DNA of 19,736 nucleotides, taken from the NCBI GenBank assembly GCA_964553915.1, contig CAZKMM010000035.1, positions 1 through 19,736 of the forward strand. The letters are read 5' to 3'. Positions 6,404 to 14,335 of this stretch are shown one piece after another (position 1 is the stretch's first letter; every line of letters begins with the position of its first letter). Position numbers and translations under genes: made by a program. This stretch comes from CAZKMM01 sp964553915 (GTDB taxonomy: Bacteria; RBG-13-61-14; DRUE01). Below the pieces are notes generated by a model. It did not search any database. It was not told the DNA's origin and was given only the letters and a program-made list of their open reading frames with translations.

Positions 6404-7690
6404 CTAGCTTAAATATCCTGTGGCTTGATTCCAGGTGCGGATAAAAACCCCGGAATAGGTGCCATCATCCATTACCAGCAAATCACCTTCCTGAGCATAA
6501 AATTTATCACTGATAGAAATAGGAGCTTCAATAATCGCACATTCCGGAAAAATTATATCTGCCCCAAAATAATATCCAGAGCCGGGTTCAATCTCAGCAC
6601 CTCGCACTTTTAAATAAACACTGATTCGTTCGGTCTCAGGATGGTCTGCCTGCCATTGAAGAATGGTATTTCTCAACCGCTGAGAAAGTTTAATGGTAAT
6701 CTCCCTTGAAGAGCGAATCACCTCTCCTGCCCAGAACTCTCCTGAGCCATCTGCCAGGGGACGAATTTGCAGGTCATTTTTCCCCTGAATGGTAAAAGAT
6801 AGAAGGTCTTGGGAAATGGTCTCTCCCCCCTGCACCTCGCTACCATCAAAATATCCATCCACAATCACCTGAGCATCCACCAGCCGGAGGGGCGATTCAT
6901 CCAGAGGAGCAGGGAACTCACACCAGCTCGGCTCCTGGGGGATATAATCAATATAGAAATCAATTAAATCCGAGCTGGTTCCCACGGGCTGAGCAAGAGT
7001 GATAACTGAAGGAGTATCTCCACTTACACCGCTTACCTGACATAAAGTCCAGAAGCTAGCTCCCACATCTTTTGCCCGCACCCGAAAAACATTTTCCATT
7101 CGCTCTGCCTCGGTATCGCCTTCTACCCGGTTGGCACTTAAAGTAATCTGAGTGGAATTAGCCGGAGCAGAAACCACTTCTTGAAAATAATTAACCTCTC
7201 TTTTCCCTATCCCTTTTAGCTCCGCACTTAATCCAATCCAGCTCTCTCCCAGCTCCAGGCTGAAAGATTCAATAAAATTCCCGCAATATCGCTCCTTTAA
7301 AATAGAATCTCCCCGCCTCTGCACCAGAGTAAAACTGGGAAGATAAAGAGAAGAATTGGGGGTAATAGTATGCTGAAAAATCCCCGAAGAGACTTCCTCA
7401 CTGGATAAATTCCCGAAAAAATATCCCAGGACAAAGGTGAGAAAATCAGGCTTAACCCTCTTTTGACTGAGCCTACCCTGAGCGGTCTGGAAAGAAAAAT
7501 AAATCTGAGTGGGAAGCTCCTTTCCCCGAATCTGCTCCCGGTTATCTTCTATCTCCCGGCTCAAACTCATCCCTGAGCCGGAATCAAAATCCATACTCAC
7601 TCCGCCACTTTCCTGAGCCTCTCCCAAAGAGCTCTCCTTTGCCCGAAATAAAGCAATCCTGCCCAGTGCTTCTAAAAAATTCTTTGCCAT
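6404..7690 (-). CDS. Major tail (tube) protein (428 aa)
   Basis: By position (after tail terminator, before chaperone) and composition this is the subunit that polymerises into the tail tube. The N-terminus (ALGRIALFRAKESSLGEAQE) resembles tube proteins that start with a description of the helical core. RVKPDFLTFVLGYFFG, YLPSFTLVQR and the paired Ser/Thr-rich strands are typical of the tube beta-barrel. The length is roughly twice that of simple tube proteins. Residues about 175-270 (PANSTQITLSAN to FYIDYIPQEP) look like an extra beta-domain, perhaps Ig-like and displayed on the tube surface. The ribosome site is AAGGAG, 8 nt before the ATG. A 53-nt leader separates it from the upstream gene. 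Family membership was not confirmed by any motif that is unique to tube proteins. Confidence 0.7.
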   Translation of the reverse strand: MAKNFLEALGRIALFRAKESSLGEAQESGGVSMDFDSGSGMSLSREIEDNREQIRGKELPTQIYFSFQTAQGRLSQKRVKPDFLTFVLGYFFGNLSSEEVSSGIFQHTITPNSSLYLPSFTLVQRRGDSILKERYCGNFIESFSLELGESWIGLSAELKGIGKREVNYFQEVVSAPANSTQITLSANRVEGDTEAERMENVFRVRAKDVGASFWTLCQVSGVSGDTPSVITLAQPVGTSSDLIDFYIDYIPQEPSWCEFPAPLDESPLRLVDAQVIVDGYFDGSEVQGGETISQDLLSFTIQGKNDLQIRPLADGSGEFWAGEVIRSSREITIKLSQRLRNTILQWQADHPETERISVYLKVRGAEIEPGSGYYFGADIIFPECAIIEAPISISDKFYAQEGDLLVMDDGTYSGVFIRTWNQATGYLS

Positions 7691-7732
7691 TTTTATTGCT
7701 CCTTTTGGGAAGAATTCTCCCTGGGTAAATTA

Positions 7733-7748
7733 TGTAATTTAAATTACA
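7733..7748. repeat. Perfect 16-nt palindrome at a gene end
   Basis: TGTAATTTAAATTACA reads the same on both strands and contains the stop codon of the tail terminator gene (7744-7746). It lies about 45 nt before the tail tube start. It could be an mRNA hairpin, a protein site or chance in AT-rich DNA. Confidence 0.4.
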
Positions 7749-8271
7749 ATAATCTGGAACAGGGGATAATCAGCTCCGCACTTACCGTGCAAGCCACCTC
7801 TGGCTTGGAGCCAGAGGCTTCTTCAAAAAATCTGCTTTCAAATTGGGTTTCTTTTAATTTCAGAATAAGGATTCCTTGAGATTGCGAGATTTCTTTAGCC
7901 AGTCCCAAGAACTGCTTATCTGGATAGTTTTGTTCCATTAAGACTTTTTCCAGCCGGTGGGCAATTTTTTTAGCTCTTTCTGCTTCTGCTTCTCTATCTC
8001 CACCCCGGCAGAGAATTAAAAATTCCAGCTCAAAGATTTTATCTATCAGCTGGCTGGAAGGAGCAGGCTCTTCTCTTTTTCCCACCACTTCCACGCCGAT
8101 TAAAGGCAATTCATATCTGGAATAAAGCTTGGACTCCTTTCTAATTCTCGGTTCAATGGTTTTTACCGCCGGGTCATTTTCCTCACAAAGCCCTCCGGGA
8201 GCAGTATCCGAAAGCAAGGTCTGGACAATCTTTTCCGCTACAATTAAATAATCTCCTTGCTCCAAGCTCAT
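7744..8271 (-). CDS. Tail terminator / tail completion protein (175 aa)
   Basis: This is a mixed alpha/beta protein of the size expected for the ring that caps the tail tube and joins it to the head connector (gpU-like fold). It has an N-terminal helix (DYLIVAEKIVQTLLSD), a strand region with YELPLIGVEVVGKREE, another with FELEFLILCRGG, a helix (EAERAKKIAHRLEKVLMEQ) and two closing strands (ILKLKETQFESRFFEE, ACTVSAELIIPCSRLL). This strand-helix-strand order and its place between the connector and the tube gene support the call. AAGGAG precedes the ATG. No unique signature was seen. Confidence 0.6.
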   Translation of the reverse strand: MSLEQGDYLIVAEKIVQTLLSDTAPGGLCEENDPAVKTIEPRIRKESKLYSRYELPLIGVEVVGKREEPAPSSQLIDKIFELEFLILCRGGDREAEAERAKKIAHRLEKVLMEQNYPDKQFLGLAKEISQSQGILILKLKETQFESRFFEEASGSKPEVACTVSAELIIPCSRLL

Positions 8272-8283
8272 CTGTTCTCTCCT

Positions 8284-9039
8284 TTAATCCAGAATATCTG
8301 GCTGATTTTCTAAATCCGAGCTAATCTGTCCCTGATAGACCGGAAGAAGAGATTGATAACCTGAAAGCCGAACCCTGCCCGCACGAAGCTCCTCTAATTG
8401 TCTAATTGCCCGCTCCTCTAAAACTGGCTTGAGCTCTATTTGATTGAGCATCCCAAGAAATACCAGGCAATCATTGAGAGCCAGCTTCCGGCAGATTTGC
8501 TCAATTAATGCGGGAGTAGAAGGATTTTCTTCAATTCCGGCAAAGGGAAGAGAATAATAGCCATAAAGATAAGCATCTATCTTTCTGCTTGCATCATAGA
8601 TATATTGCTGAATGATGGAATCAGTCAGCTCCGAAGGGGCGGAGCCAGGCAATTCTGCTCGAACCCGGCTGATGGTGGTATAAACCGGCTCTTCTCCCAC
8701 TCCTGCCACTACTTCAAAGGCTTCTATCACTGTGGGATAGGGAAAAACTTCTGCTCCCTGCACCTGACAATAAATCTTGGCACTTGCCACGCCAAGAGAA
8801 AAATCACTTAAAGCAATCCCATCCACATAAATAAAAATTCCTTCATAATCTTCTCCCTGGGATAAAGCAGGATTAGAAGTAGTGGTGGCGGTGAAGCGAA
8901 GTTCTCCTCCGCTATCATAAAATTCCACTTTTAAATTTTCATCATCCCAATCTGGAGCAATGTATCCACCCAGGGCATCGTGGATACGAAAATCAAACCG
9001 AGCATAATCCTGCTGGTAATATCTGGGCAATAAAGACAT
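8284..9039 (-). CDS. Head-tail connector, DUF1320-like, with N-terminal beta-domain (251 aa)
   Basis: Residues about 119-220 form the helical fold of gp6/gp36-type head-tail adaptor proteins (DUF1320): TISRVRAELPGSAPSEL, then DSIIQQYIYDASRKIDAYLY, GYYSLPF, and a helix with ALIEQICRKLALNDCLVFLG. These ring proteins attach beneath the portal and pass DNA to the tail. Residues 1-115 are a strand-rich domain (FRIHDALGGYIAPDWDDENL onward to FEVVAG) that looks Ig-like. Such domains are not part of the ordinary connector, and this one may be exposed on the particle neck. GGGAGG lies 6 nt before the ATG. It overlaps no neighbour and is spaced 11-12 nt on each side, in keeping with a tight operon. Confidence 0.7.
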   Translation of the reverse strand: MSLLPRYYQQDYARFDFRIHDALGGYIAPDWDDENLKVEFYDSGGELRFTATTTSNPALSQGEDYEGIFIYVDGIALSDFSLGVASAKIYCQVQGAEVFPYPTVIEAFEVVAGVGEEPVYTTISRVRAELPGSAPSELTDSIIQQYIYDASRKIDAYLYGYYSLPFAGIEENPSTPALIEQICRKLALNDCLVFLGMLNQIELKPVLEERAIRQLEELRAGRVRLSGYQSLLPVYQGQISSDLENQPDILD

Positions 9040-9050
9040 TTTAACCTCCC

Positions 9051-10154
9051 TTAATACCTTCGGATGACCTCCGGAGCCCGGCGAGAGATAACCAGATTTT
9101 GAGGTTTAATCCCAACCCATCCAACCGGGAGAATTCGCTGAACATTTCCATCCGAGATAAAAGTAAATTCCAGATGAAGGTATCTTCCATTTATATTTTC
9201 CATCGCTCGCACCTGAGCAAGAGTAAGAAGCTCTCCGGAAAATTCCGGAGTAGAGTTTTCACTGGCATTGAGCCGAAGTTTAATTCCCCCTGCTTCAAAG
9301 TCAGTTTCATCGGTAAAATTCAGCGTATCCAAAAGCCAGCTCGCTTGAGGATAACCACTATCCAAACTAAGCATCGTCTTGGGTTGATTGGAGCTATAAG
9401 GAGAAGTTGCTTGCGAAGGAGGGGTAAATTCTTCATTGGTAAAAGAATTAAAAATCCTGAGTTCATCCAGAAAAACGGGCTGAGCTACCAGAGAAAGCAG
9501 GCAATTAATTGGACACATCTCCTGAGGTTGGGAAGAATCCTCAATTACCCCGCTGAAGCTTTCCTCTAAAACCCGGCTACCATCCAAAAACAAAATCACC
9601 TGTTTGGTATTCTGGTCAAAACCTGCTCTAATGTGATACCACTGGCTGGTATTTAAAGAAAGAGCAACAGTTTGAAAGGTATGTTGCCCAAGACTTGTCC
9701 AGAGATCGATTCCCAGCTCACCGTCCTGGATAAAAATCCCCCAGCTCGGTCTGAGCCCGGATTGACTCCGGTCAACCAGATAGCGTTTTTCTCCCCCGGT
9801 ATCCAAAGTGTAAAAGTTTGCCCAGAAATCTATGGTCAGTTGAACCGGGTTAATAATCGCCTGTGGTGGAGGAAAAATTACTATCCCGGCACTAACGTTG
9901 GCAAGGTGCCATACCCCGGTGCCAAACTTCCCCTCAATTGCAAGAACCGCCCCTACTCCAAATCCCCAATTTTGAGAAATCTCTTCTTTTACCGGACCAA
10001 ATGTATCCTGGCTGGGCTGGTCAAAATGACAGAGAAAGACCAGATTATTCAAAGGCTTGAGCTGGATTTTAGAGCCGTTCTCTACTATCTCCAGCTCTTC
10101 TTCGGGAACCAGCTCCGCCTGATTATATCTGATAATCTTCTCAAGATATGCCAT
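9051..10154 (-). CDS. LamG/concanavalin-like domain protein in head module (367 aa)
   Basis: Residues about 38-240 match the LamG-type jelly roll: FLCHFDQPSQDTFG at the start, LTIDFWANFYT (106-116), WYHIRAGFDQNTKQVILFLDG (172-192) and LDELRIFN (229-236). Residues 255-367 form a separate strand-rich domain (IKLRLNASENSTPEFSGE). LamG jelly rolls bind sugars or proteins and occur in phage fibres and surface decorations. Here the gene lies between the capsid and connector genes rather than in the tail-fibre region, which suggests a head or neck decoration. It overlaps the preceding zinc-ribbon gene by 14 nt, and GGAG precedes the ATG. A binding target cannot be inferred. Confidence 0.7.
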   Translation of the reverse strand: MAYLEKIIRYNQAELVPEEELEIVENGSKIQLKPLNNLVFLCHFDQPSQDTFGPVKEEISQNWGFGVGAVLAIEGKFGTGVWHLANVSAGIVIFPPPQAIINPVQLTIDFWANFYTLDTGGEKRYLVDRSQSGLRPSWGIFIQDGELGIDLWTSLGQHTFQTVALSLNTSQWYHIRAGFDQNTKQVILFLDGSRVLEESFSGVIEDSSQPQEMCPINCLLSLVAQPVFLDELRIFNSFTNEEFTPPSQATSPYSSNQPKTMLSLDSGYPQASWLLDTLNFTDETDFEAGGIKLRLNASENSTPEFSGELLTLAQVRAMENINGRYLHLEFTFISDGNVQRILPVGWVGIKPQNLVISRRAPEVIRRY

Positions 10155-10380
10155 TACCAGCTCCTGTTTCTTCCAGTGGAATCTCGGTTAATAAGCTCCC
10201 GCATCGGGCACAATAAATCTCCAGAACCAATCGCTCGGGATTGAATTTCTCCTTAAATCTCAAGGGAGCGAAGCCAACAAATACCTCTTGAGGACAATTT
10301 GAGCAAACAGGCTCCTGGTCAATTTGGGCAGAATATTTAATCCCCCGTCTCTGGTTAACAAAAACAAATTTTCTCGGCAT
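10141..10380 (-). CDS. Small Cys4 zinc-ribbon protein (79 aa)
   Basis: Two Cys pairs, C26/C29 in VCSNC and C57/C60 in CARCG, separated by about 27 residues, are the pattern of a rubredoxin-like or zinc-ribbon knuckle. The rest is strand-rich (GIKYSAQIDQ, RLVLEIYC). It follows the capsid gene across a strong terminator-like hairpin and overlaps the LamG gene by 14 nt. GGAG precedes the ATG. Similar small ribbons occur beside phage head genes, but their role is generally unknown. Metal binding is inferred. Confidence 0.65.
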   Translation of the reverse strand: MPRKFVFVNQRRGIKYSAQIDQEPVCSNCPQEVFVGFAPLRFKEKFNPERLVLEIYCARCGSLLTEIPLEETGAGNGIS

Positions 10381-10391
10381 TTTTTACTCCG

Positions 10392-10445
10392 AAAAATCTG
10401 ACCGGGGCAGGAAAGAAAGGAGGGGAAAGAACCTGCCCCGGTCAG
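10392..10445 (-). terminator. Terminator-like hairpin after the major capsid gene
   Basis: On the minus strand a perfect 14-bp stem (CTGACCGGGGCAGG with CCTGCCCCGGTCAG; plus-strand arms 10432-10445 and 10398-10411) encloses a 20-nt all-pyrimidine loop. After one A it is followed by five T (10396-10392). It lies 11 nt after the capsid stop codon and inside the operon, so it probably limits, rather than ends, transcription into the downstream genes. It may also protect the capsid mRNA 3' end. Confidence 0.8.
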
Positions 10446-10456
10446 TTCTGGAAGGT

Positions 10457-11449
10457 TTAACTGGTGGCACATCTGCGAACTTGTTTGGGCTCTCCCACCG
10501 CGGCACCATATCTACCCCAGCCAGCAACAGTTTCCGCATAGGCAAGAATGTCCGGCTCACTCAAAATGGTCAGGTCCATTCTTAAACCGCTTTTCAGTTT
10601 CCTTCCCGGCAGGCAAACAAAGTAATGGGTGGTGTCCGGCTGGGTCAATGCCTGATTTTTCAACCTGGTGGTAACCACCAGACTGACACTGAAATTCACC
10701 TGATTGGAGATGCCTTCAGTAGTGGTGATATTCAGGGCATTCCGCAGACGAGCCCAGAGCTGAACCGGAGCAATAATCACAAATTTCGCAGAAGGACTTA
10801 CCTCATATCCCATTCCAGTCAGGTCCTCTAAAATCCGGGCACAGGCATAATTGATGGTTTCTGCATCCCGAACCGCTTTGGAATCTCCAGCATCTCCCTG
10901 CCAGGAAACATCATCATCCGGACGGGAAGCACTGAGCAAATCATAATGAGCCTGAGCCTTATTGGCATACCATTTTGCCCGAAATTCCCGGGCGGTATCT
11001 TCAATCTTCCAGTATTCCTGGTCATCAAACCAGAGCTTGGACCATCCCAGAGCACCACCATAAAGGTCAAAATTTACCTGAACCACCTCACCGGAAATTT
11101 TATAAACCTGAGCTTTTTCTCCTGGCTTGACCGCCTTGAAGCTCAAGCCGGAGCTGACATCAAGAATCTCAAAGCCGTTTTTATTGCTCTGGGTAAAATC
11201 AATTACTTCAAATACCTGCTCCCAGCCCAGGTCAATCTCATCCAGTTGATGAAAGCGAGCAATAGCTTCCAGGGGAGTCTGAGGAAAATCACTCGGGGTG
11301 GTGAACTCTTCCGCTCTTGCCCGAAGCTTGCGGGCAATCTGTTCGGGCTTGCGCAGGAAATATTCCACTGCCTCTAAAAACTGCCTTTGTCCTTCCGGGC
11401 ATTTTAAATCTACTTTGCTCCAGTCAGAAACCATTTTATCCCTTAACAT
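10457..11449 (-). CDS. Major capsid protein, probable HK97 fold (330 aa)
   Basis: The gene is in the capsid slot after protease-scaffold and decoration genes, and it is followed by the strongest terminator-like hairpin in the window, as befits the most abundant virion protein. The N-terminal part (to about 75) is helical and charged. Then come strands (WEQVFEVIDFTQ, GFEILDVSSGLSF), YKISGEVVQVNFDLYGGALG, a long spine helix region (IEDTAREFRAKWYANKAQAH), and C-terminal SAKFVIIAPVQLWARLRNAL and RMDLTILSEPD. The mix resembles HK97-fold capsids of the Mu/T7-like branch. I place the start at the ATG of 11449: AAGGAGG is 8 nt upstream, while a GTG at 11458 would lie inside that ribosome site. Cleavage of the N-terminal arm by the protease is plausible but not shown. 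Confidence 0.75.
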   Translation of the reverse strand: MLRDKMVSDWSKVDLKCPEGQRQFLEAVEYFLRKPEQIARKLRARAEEFTTPSDFPQTPLEAIARFHQLDEIDLGWEQVFEVIDFTQSNKNGFEILDVSSGLSFKAVKPGEKAQVYKISGEVVQVNFDLYGGALGWSKLWFDDQEYWKIEDTAREFRAKWYANKAQAHYDLLSASRPDDDVSWQGDAGDSKAVRDAETINYACARILEDLTGMGYEVSPSAKFVIIAPVQLWARLRNALNITTTEGISNQVNFSVSLVVTTRLKNQALTQPDTTHYFVCLPGRKLKSGLRMDLTILSEPDILAYAETVAGWGRYGAAVGEPKQVRRCATS

Positions 11450-11471
11450 CTTTTTCACCTCCTTGTCTGCC

Positions 11472-11840
11472 TTAGCTTAAAACCATCAGGTCAATTAATA
11501 CCTCATCATCATTCTCACCGGCATCTTCTAAAGCTTTTCCACAGAGAATAGTTCCGGTAGAGTTATTGGTCACTTTCTTCAGGCTTGGGTCATAATAAAC
11601 ATTCTCTCCCACGGAAAAGGTGATACCCGTGCCGGTAGCTTTGGGAACAATAATCTTCTCCGCACTGTAAACCAGGACAAATTCAGAATTTTCTCCTACA
11701 TCCTCCACCACTACTCCCACAGTATCATTTACCTTAATCATCTCCCCGGCACTGTAAGTTTCTCCTACACCGGTTTTAGCTTTTAAGGTTTTGGCACTTT
11801 CTAATTTGGTGCGAAGTTTTAATCCCTGCTCCTGAACCAT
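11472..11840 (-). CDS. Head decoration / stabilisation protein, DUF2190-like (122 aa)
   Basis: A short all-beta protein with repeated strand-turn units: GVGETYSAGEMIKVNDTVGV, VEDVGENSEFVLVYSAEKI, KATGTGITFSVGENVYYD, and GKALEDAGENDDEVLIDLMV. This pattern (an AG near the start, a VGV or GKAL strand, a YWD/YYD turn and a closing VLIDL) is that of the DUF2190 or lambda gpD-like capsid stabilisers that bind on the shell. The location between protease-scaffold and capsid genes is standard. AAGGAGG lies 7 nt before the ATG; the gap to the capsid ATG is 22 nt. Confidence 0.75.
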   Translation of the reverse strand: MVQEQGLKLRTKLESAKTLKAKTGVGETYSAGEMIKVNDTVGVVVEDVGENSEFVLVYSAEKIIVPKATGTGITFSVGENVYYDPSLKKVTNNSTGTILCGKALEDAGENDDEVLIDLMVLS

Positions 11841-11863
11841 TTTTTAACCTCCTTTTGTTAAAC

Positions 11864-12853
11864 TCAGATTTCTTCTCTGGGAATTAAAGGGTTCTCTGCT
11901 CTTTCCTCTTCTGGCTCTGGTGGAGAAGGAAATCGCATCTGGTAAAGCTGGCGAAGTTCTGAAAGACGAGCTAACTCTTGCTCCAGCTCCACTCCCACGC
12001 TCTTCTCCAGATGAGATTCATCCGGAGATTTTAATTGGACTCGTTCAAAAACCGCCTCTTCAATTATCTTCTTTTCCTTTGGGTTTAAGCTCTTGTTTTT
12101 AAGATTTTCTTCCAGAAGCTTTTTTACCTTTTCTGCCCGAAGCGCCTCCTGCTTTTCCCTTTGATAACGCTCCAGTTCCCTGCGAACCTTATCCAGCTCC
12201 TCTTCCTTCTCCTTAAGTGCCTGCTCCAGCTCCTTCTGGCGAAGAAAAAATTCATCTTCAAATTCCTCTGCCAGAGCCAGAATGCGGGCACCAGCAAATC
12301 CCGGCCTGGTTAAAGCCCTTGAGCCCAGAGCCACTCCGCTTACCTTTTCTACCGCATTCACCAGCCACTGGACCATCCCCTTCCTCTTCTCGCTTTTTTC
12401 AAATACCAGCTCTGCTTCCAGGCTACAGGTATCTAACTCTCCCTGACGGAGTAGCTGACGAACCTCCGGGTCTAAAATATAAGCAAGACAAAGAGCATTA
12501 ACCCGACCTTTAAATTCCTCTATCCGGGCAGAGAGAATCTCTCCCACCTTCCGGCGAGGAAAATAGTCTGAGCTATGAAAAAGATATACCGGCACCGAAC
12601 CGGATTTTAGCTTTTCCACCAGTTCTTTAATCCGAGCCCGGCTCCAGAATTTTCTTACCGGACGATTTAATCCACTGCCAAGAATCTTTCCCCGGCTGAT
12701 TCCCTCATAAGCAATCAAAAGCTCTACAAAAAAAGGATGAGGGTCTTTCTGTTTGATGCTTTGATATGCCTCCTCCCCGATTAACTCTCTTACCCGCTCT
12801 ATATCCAGCTCCCTTGCCTTGGTCTTTTGAAAAACTATTTTTTTATTCCTCAT
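11864..12853 (-). CDS. Prohead protease-scaffold fusion (329 aa)
   Basis: The N-terminal about 195 residues look like a Mu-I/U35-type maturation protease: VPVYLFHSS with His93, a GEILSARIEEFKG strand pair, then DTCSLEAELV with Ser144 as the likely nucleophile, and VSGVALGSRALTRPGFAGAR closing the domain. These match the order of His and Ser residues in herpesvirus-type prohead proteases; the assignment of residues is mine. Residues about 200-250 form a highly charged coiled coil (RQKELEQALKEKEEELDKVR) ending in a Pro/Glu-rich tail, as in phages where the scaffold is fused to the protease and removed after shell assembly. It overlaps the portal stop by 11 nt. GGGAG lies 7 nt before its ATG. 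Confidence 0.65.
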   Translation of the reverse strand: MRNKKIVFQKTKARELDIERVRELIGEEAYQSIKQKDPHPFFVELLIAYEGISRGKILGSGLNRPVRKFWSRARIKELVEKLKSGSVPVYLFHSSDYFPRRKVGEILSARIEEFKGRVNALCLAYILDPEVRQLLRQGELDTCSLEAELVFEKSEKRKGMVQWLVNAVEKVSGVALGSRALTRPGFAGARILALAEEFEDEFFLRQKELEQALKEKEEELDKVRRELERYQREKQEALRAEKVKKLLEENLKNKSLNPKEKKIIEEAVFERVQLKSPDESHLEKSVGVELEQELARLSELRQLYQMRFPSPPEPEEERAENPLIPREEI

Positions 12854-14132
12854 TTTTTACTCCCTGAGAATTGATGGAGCTTTGTCTGGTCTCTTTTTCC
12901 GGGTCAATATCCGGAAGCAAGCTTAATAAGGTGCGGAGACTGATTGCCCCATCCCGCCAGAGCGGGTAATAAAGCTGAATTAAACGCTCTACCTGAGCCT
13001 GAGTGATAAATTTCATTTTTGGCTCCACCGCTCCACTCTGGAGTGGAAGCTGGGGTGGGGAAAGCATCTGATTCCGAAGCATTATTGCTTTATCAAACAG
13101 CTCCTTAAAACCTCGCTCCCAGCTCCTCTGCTCACTTAAAGAAACTAAAGCCACTGGCTCCATTGTGTTCTCTGCGGTTGCCCGATTGCTCATAAACTCC
13201 GGAAATCCCAGAAACTGCACCGGCACCCCGCTTCCGCCTGCCAGGATTTTTATCTTGGTCTCTATCTCCTCCCGAATACTCTGAGCAGAAGCAGAGCTCA
13301 TCTCTACCAGCTGAAAATCTGCCGGTCCGGCAAACACCTTTCCGATCTGCCAGTTAACCCCAGGGCTTAAAAGCTGTTCATAAAGTTCTTTGGCTTCCTG
13401 CATATCTTCAGTGCGGAAATAAGGAGTGGGAGAAGCAAAATAGCGGTTGAGTTTTCGCCAGTCTCTTAATGCTTTATCTATGTCCTCTGCTTCCTGTAAG
13501 AGTCCGCTTAAAGTGGGAACTCCTTCCCGGCTGTTGATTCGGGCATTAAACTTGATAAAAACCGCCTGCTCCGAGGGAATCTCTATTTCCCTGCCATCAT
13601 TGGGAGATTGATAGGTAATTTTTTCTATTAAATGATAAAAATCATCCTGATAATGAACCTGATAATGAGTGTCATTCCAGGAAATAAATTTTACCCGAAC
13701 ATTCTCCAGCTCTTTATCCCATTCCAGAACCAAAAGCACCTGTCCTTCCAGCTCTTTTTCCACTGCTAATTGCTGGGCAAACTGACCGTCTAACTCGTTC
13801 AGCTCTATGAACTGACGGATAAATTCCAGCTCCGCCTGATATTTTTCTGGCTGGCGAGCAACCGCTTTTAATCCCCCTGCCATTGTAAAAGCAGCTCTGG
13901 TATCAACTATTCGCTGGATTAACTGATTTCCCCAGCGAGCATAACCTTTGTATTTCTTTACCAGCTCCGCAACTAACTTTTCCTTGGTATCATAAGGATT
14001 AGGAGAGCTGGAATAACTCGTTGCCTTCTCCCCTGCTTGAAAGGTGAGAATATTAGTGATGTATTCCTGAGTCCGACGAAGTGCCAGCTCCAGTTCTTTT
14101 GCCCGTTTTTTCCATCCAAAAAATCTTGGCAT
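12843..14132 (-). CDS. Portal protein (429 aa)
   Basis: The first gene of the virion operon encodes the dodecameric ring through which DNA enters and leaves the capsid. The protein has the portal layout: helical N-terminus, a wing region (QLIQRIVDTRAAFTMAGGLK, RVKFISWNDTHYQVHYQDD), then EIPSEQAVFIKFNARINSRE and GVPTLSGLLQEAEDIDKALR. The latter block resembles the conserved portal segment before the crown (G.P.L...L...D). Later are IKILAGGSGVPVQFLGFPEF with MSNRATAENTMEPVA, also a typical portal motif, and a helical C-terminus. GAGGAGG lies 7 nt before the ATG. No terminase gene lies upstream, where it normally would be. The family call is firm. Confidence 0.85.
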   Translation of the reverse strand: MPRFFGWKKRAKELELALRRTQEYITNILTFQAGEKATSYSSSPNPYDTKEKLVAELVKKYKGYARWGNQLIQRIVDTRAAFTMAGGLKAVARQPEKYQAELEFIRQFIELNELDGQFAQQLAVEKELEGQVLLVLEWDKELENVRVKFISWNDTHYQVHYQDDFYHLIEKITYQSPNDGREIEIPSEQAVFIKFNARINSREGVPTLSGLLQEAEDIDKALRDWRKLNRYFASPTPYFRTEDMQEAKELYEQLLSPGVNWQIGKVFAGPADFQLVEMSSASAQSIREEIETKIKILAGGSGVPVQFLGFPEFMSNRATAENTMEPVALVSLSEQRSWERGFKELFDKAIMLRNQMLSPPQLPLQSGAVEPKMKFITQAQVERLIQLYYPLWRDGAISLRTLLSLLPDIDPEKETRQSSINSQGVKNEE

Positions 14133-14208
14133 TTGCCAACCTCCTCATTAAAAGAAAAATCTGCAGATGCCAAAAAGAAAAACCGGCAAGATAAGGAATT
14201 GAATTTTC

Positions 14209-14238
14209 AATAAATTTTTCCAGAGAAAGAAAAGTCAA
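14209..14238 (-). promoter_or_regulatory. Candidate promoter of the virion operon
   Basis: On the minus strand TTGACT (14238-14233) is followed after 18 bp by TTTATT (14214-14209), a weak -10. The predicted start would lie about 70 nt before the portal ATG at 14132. The -35 is close to consensus, while the -10 matches four of six positions. It is the only reasonable sigma70-like promoter found here, and it may need an activator. Confidence 0.4.
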
Positions 14239-14335
14239 GATTTTTATTTCCCAGAACAATTTTTAAAGCCAAAAAACACTTTAAGCGGACTTCTTGATAG
14301 ATAGCGGATTACCTGATTTGAAGTGGGGAAAGCTA

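Noticed and set aside
12217..12501. Plus-strand 94-residue frame with many Pro
   Set aside because: Antisense shadow of the protease-scaffold gene; no ribosome site.
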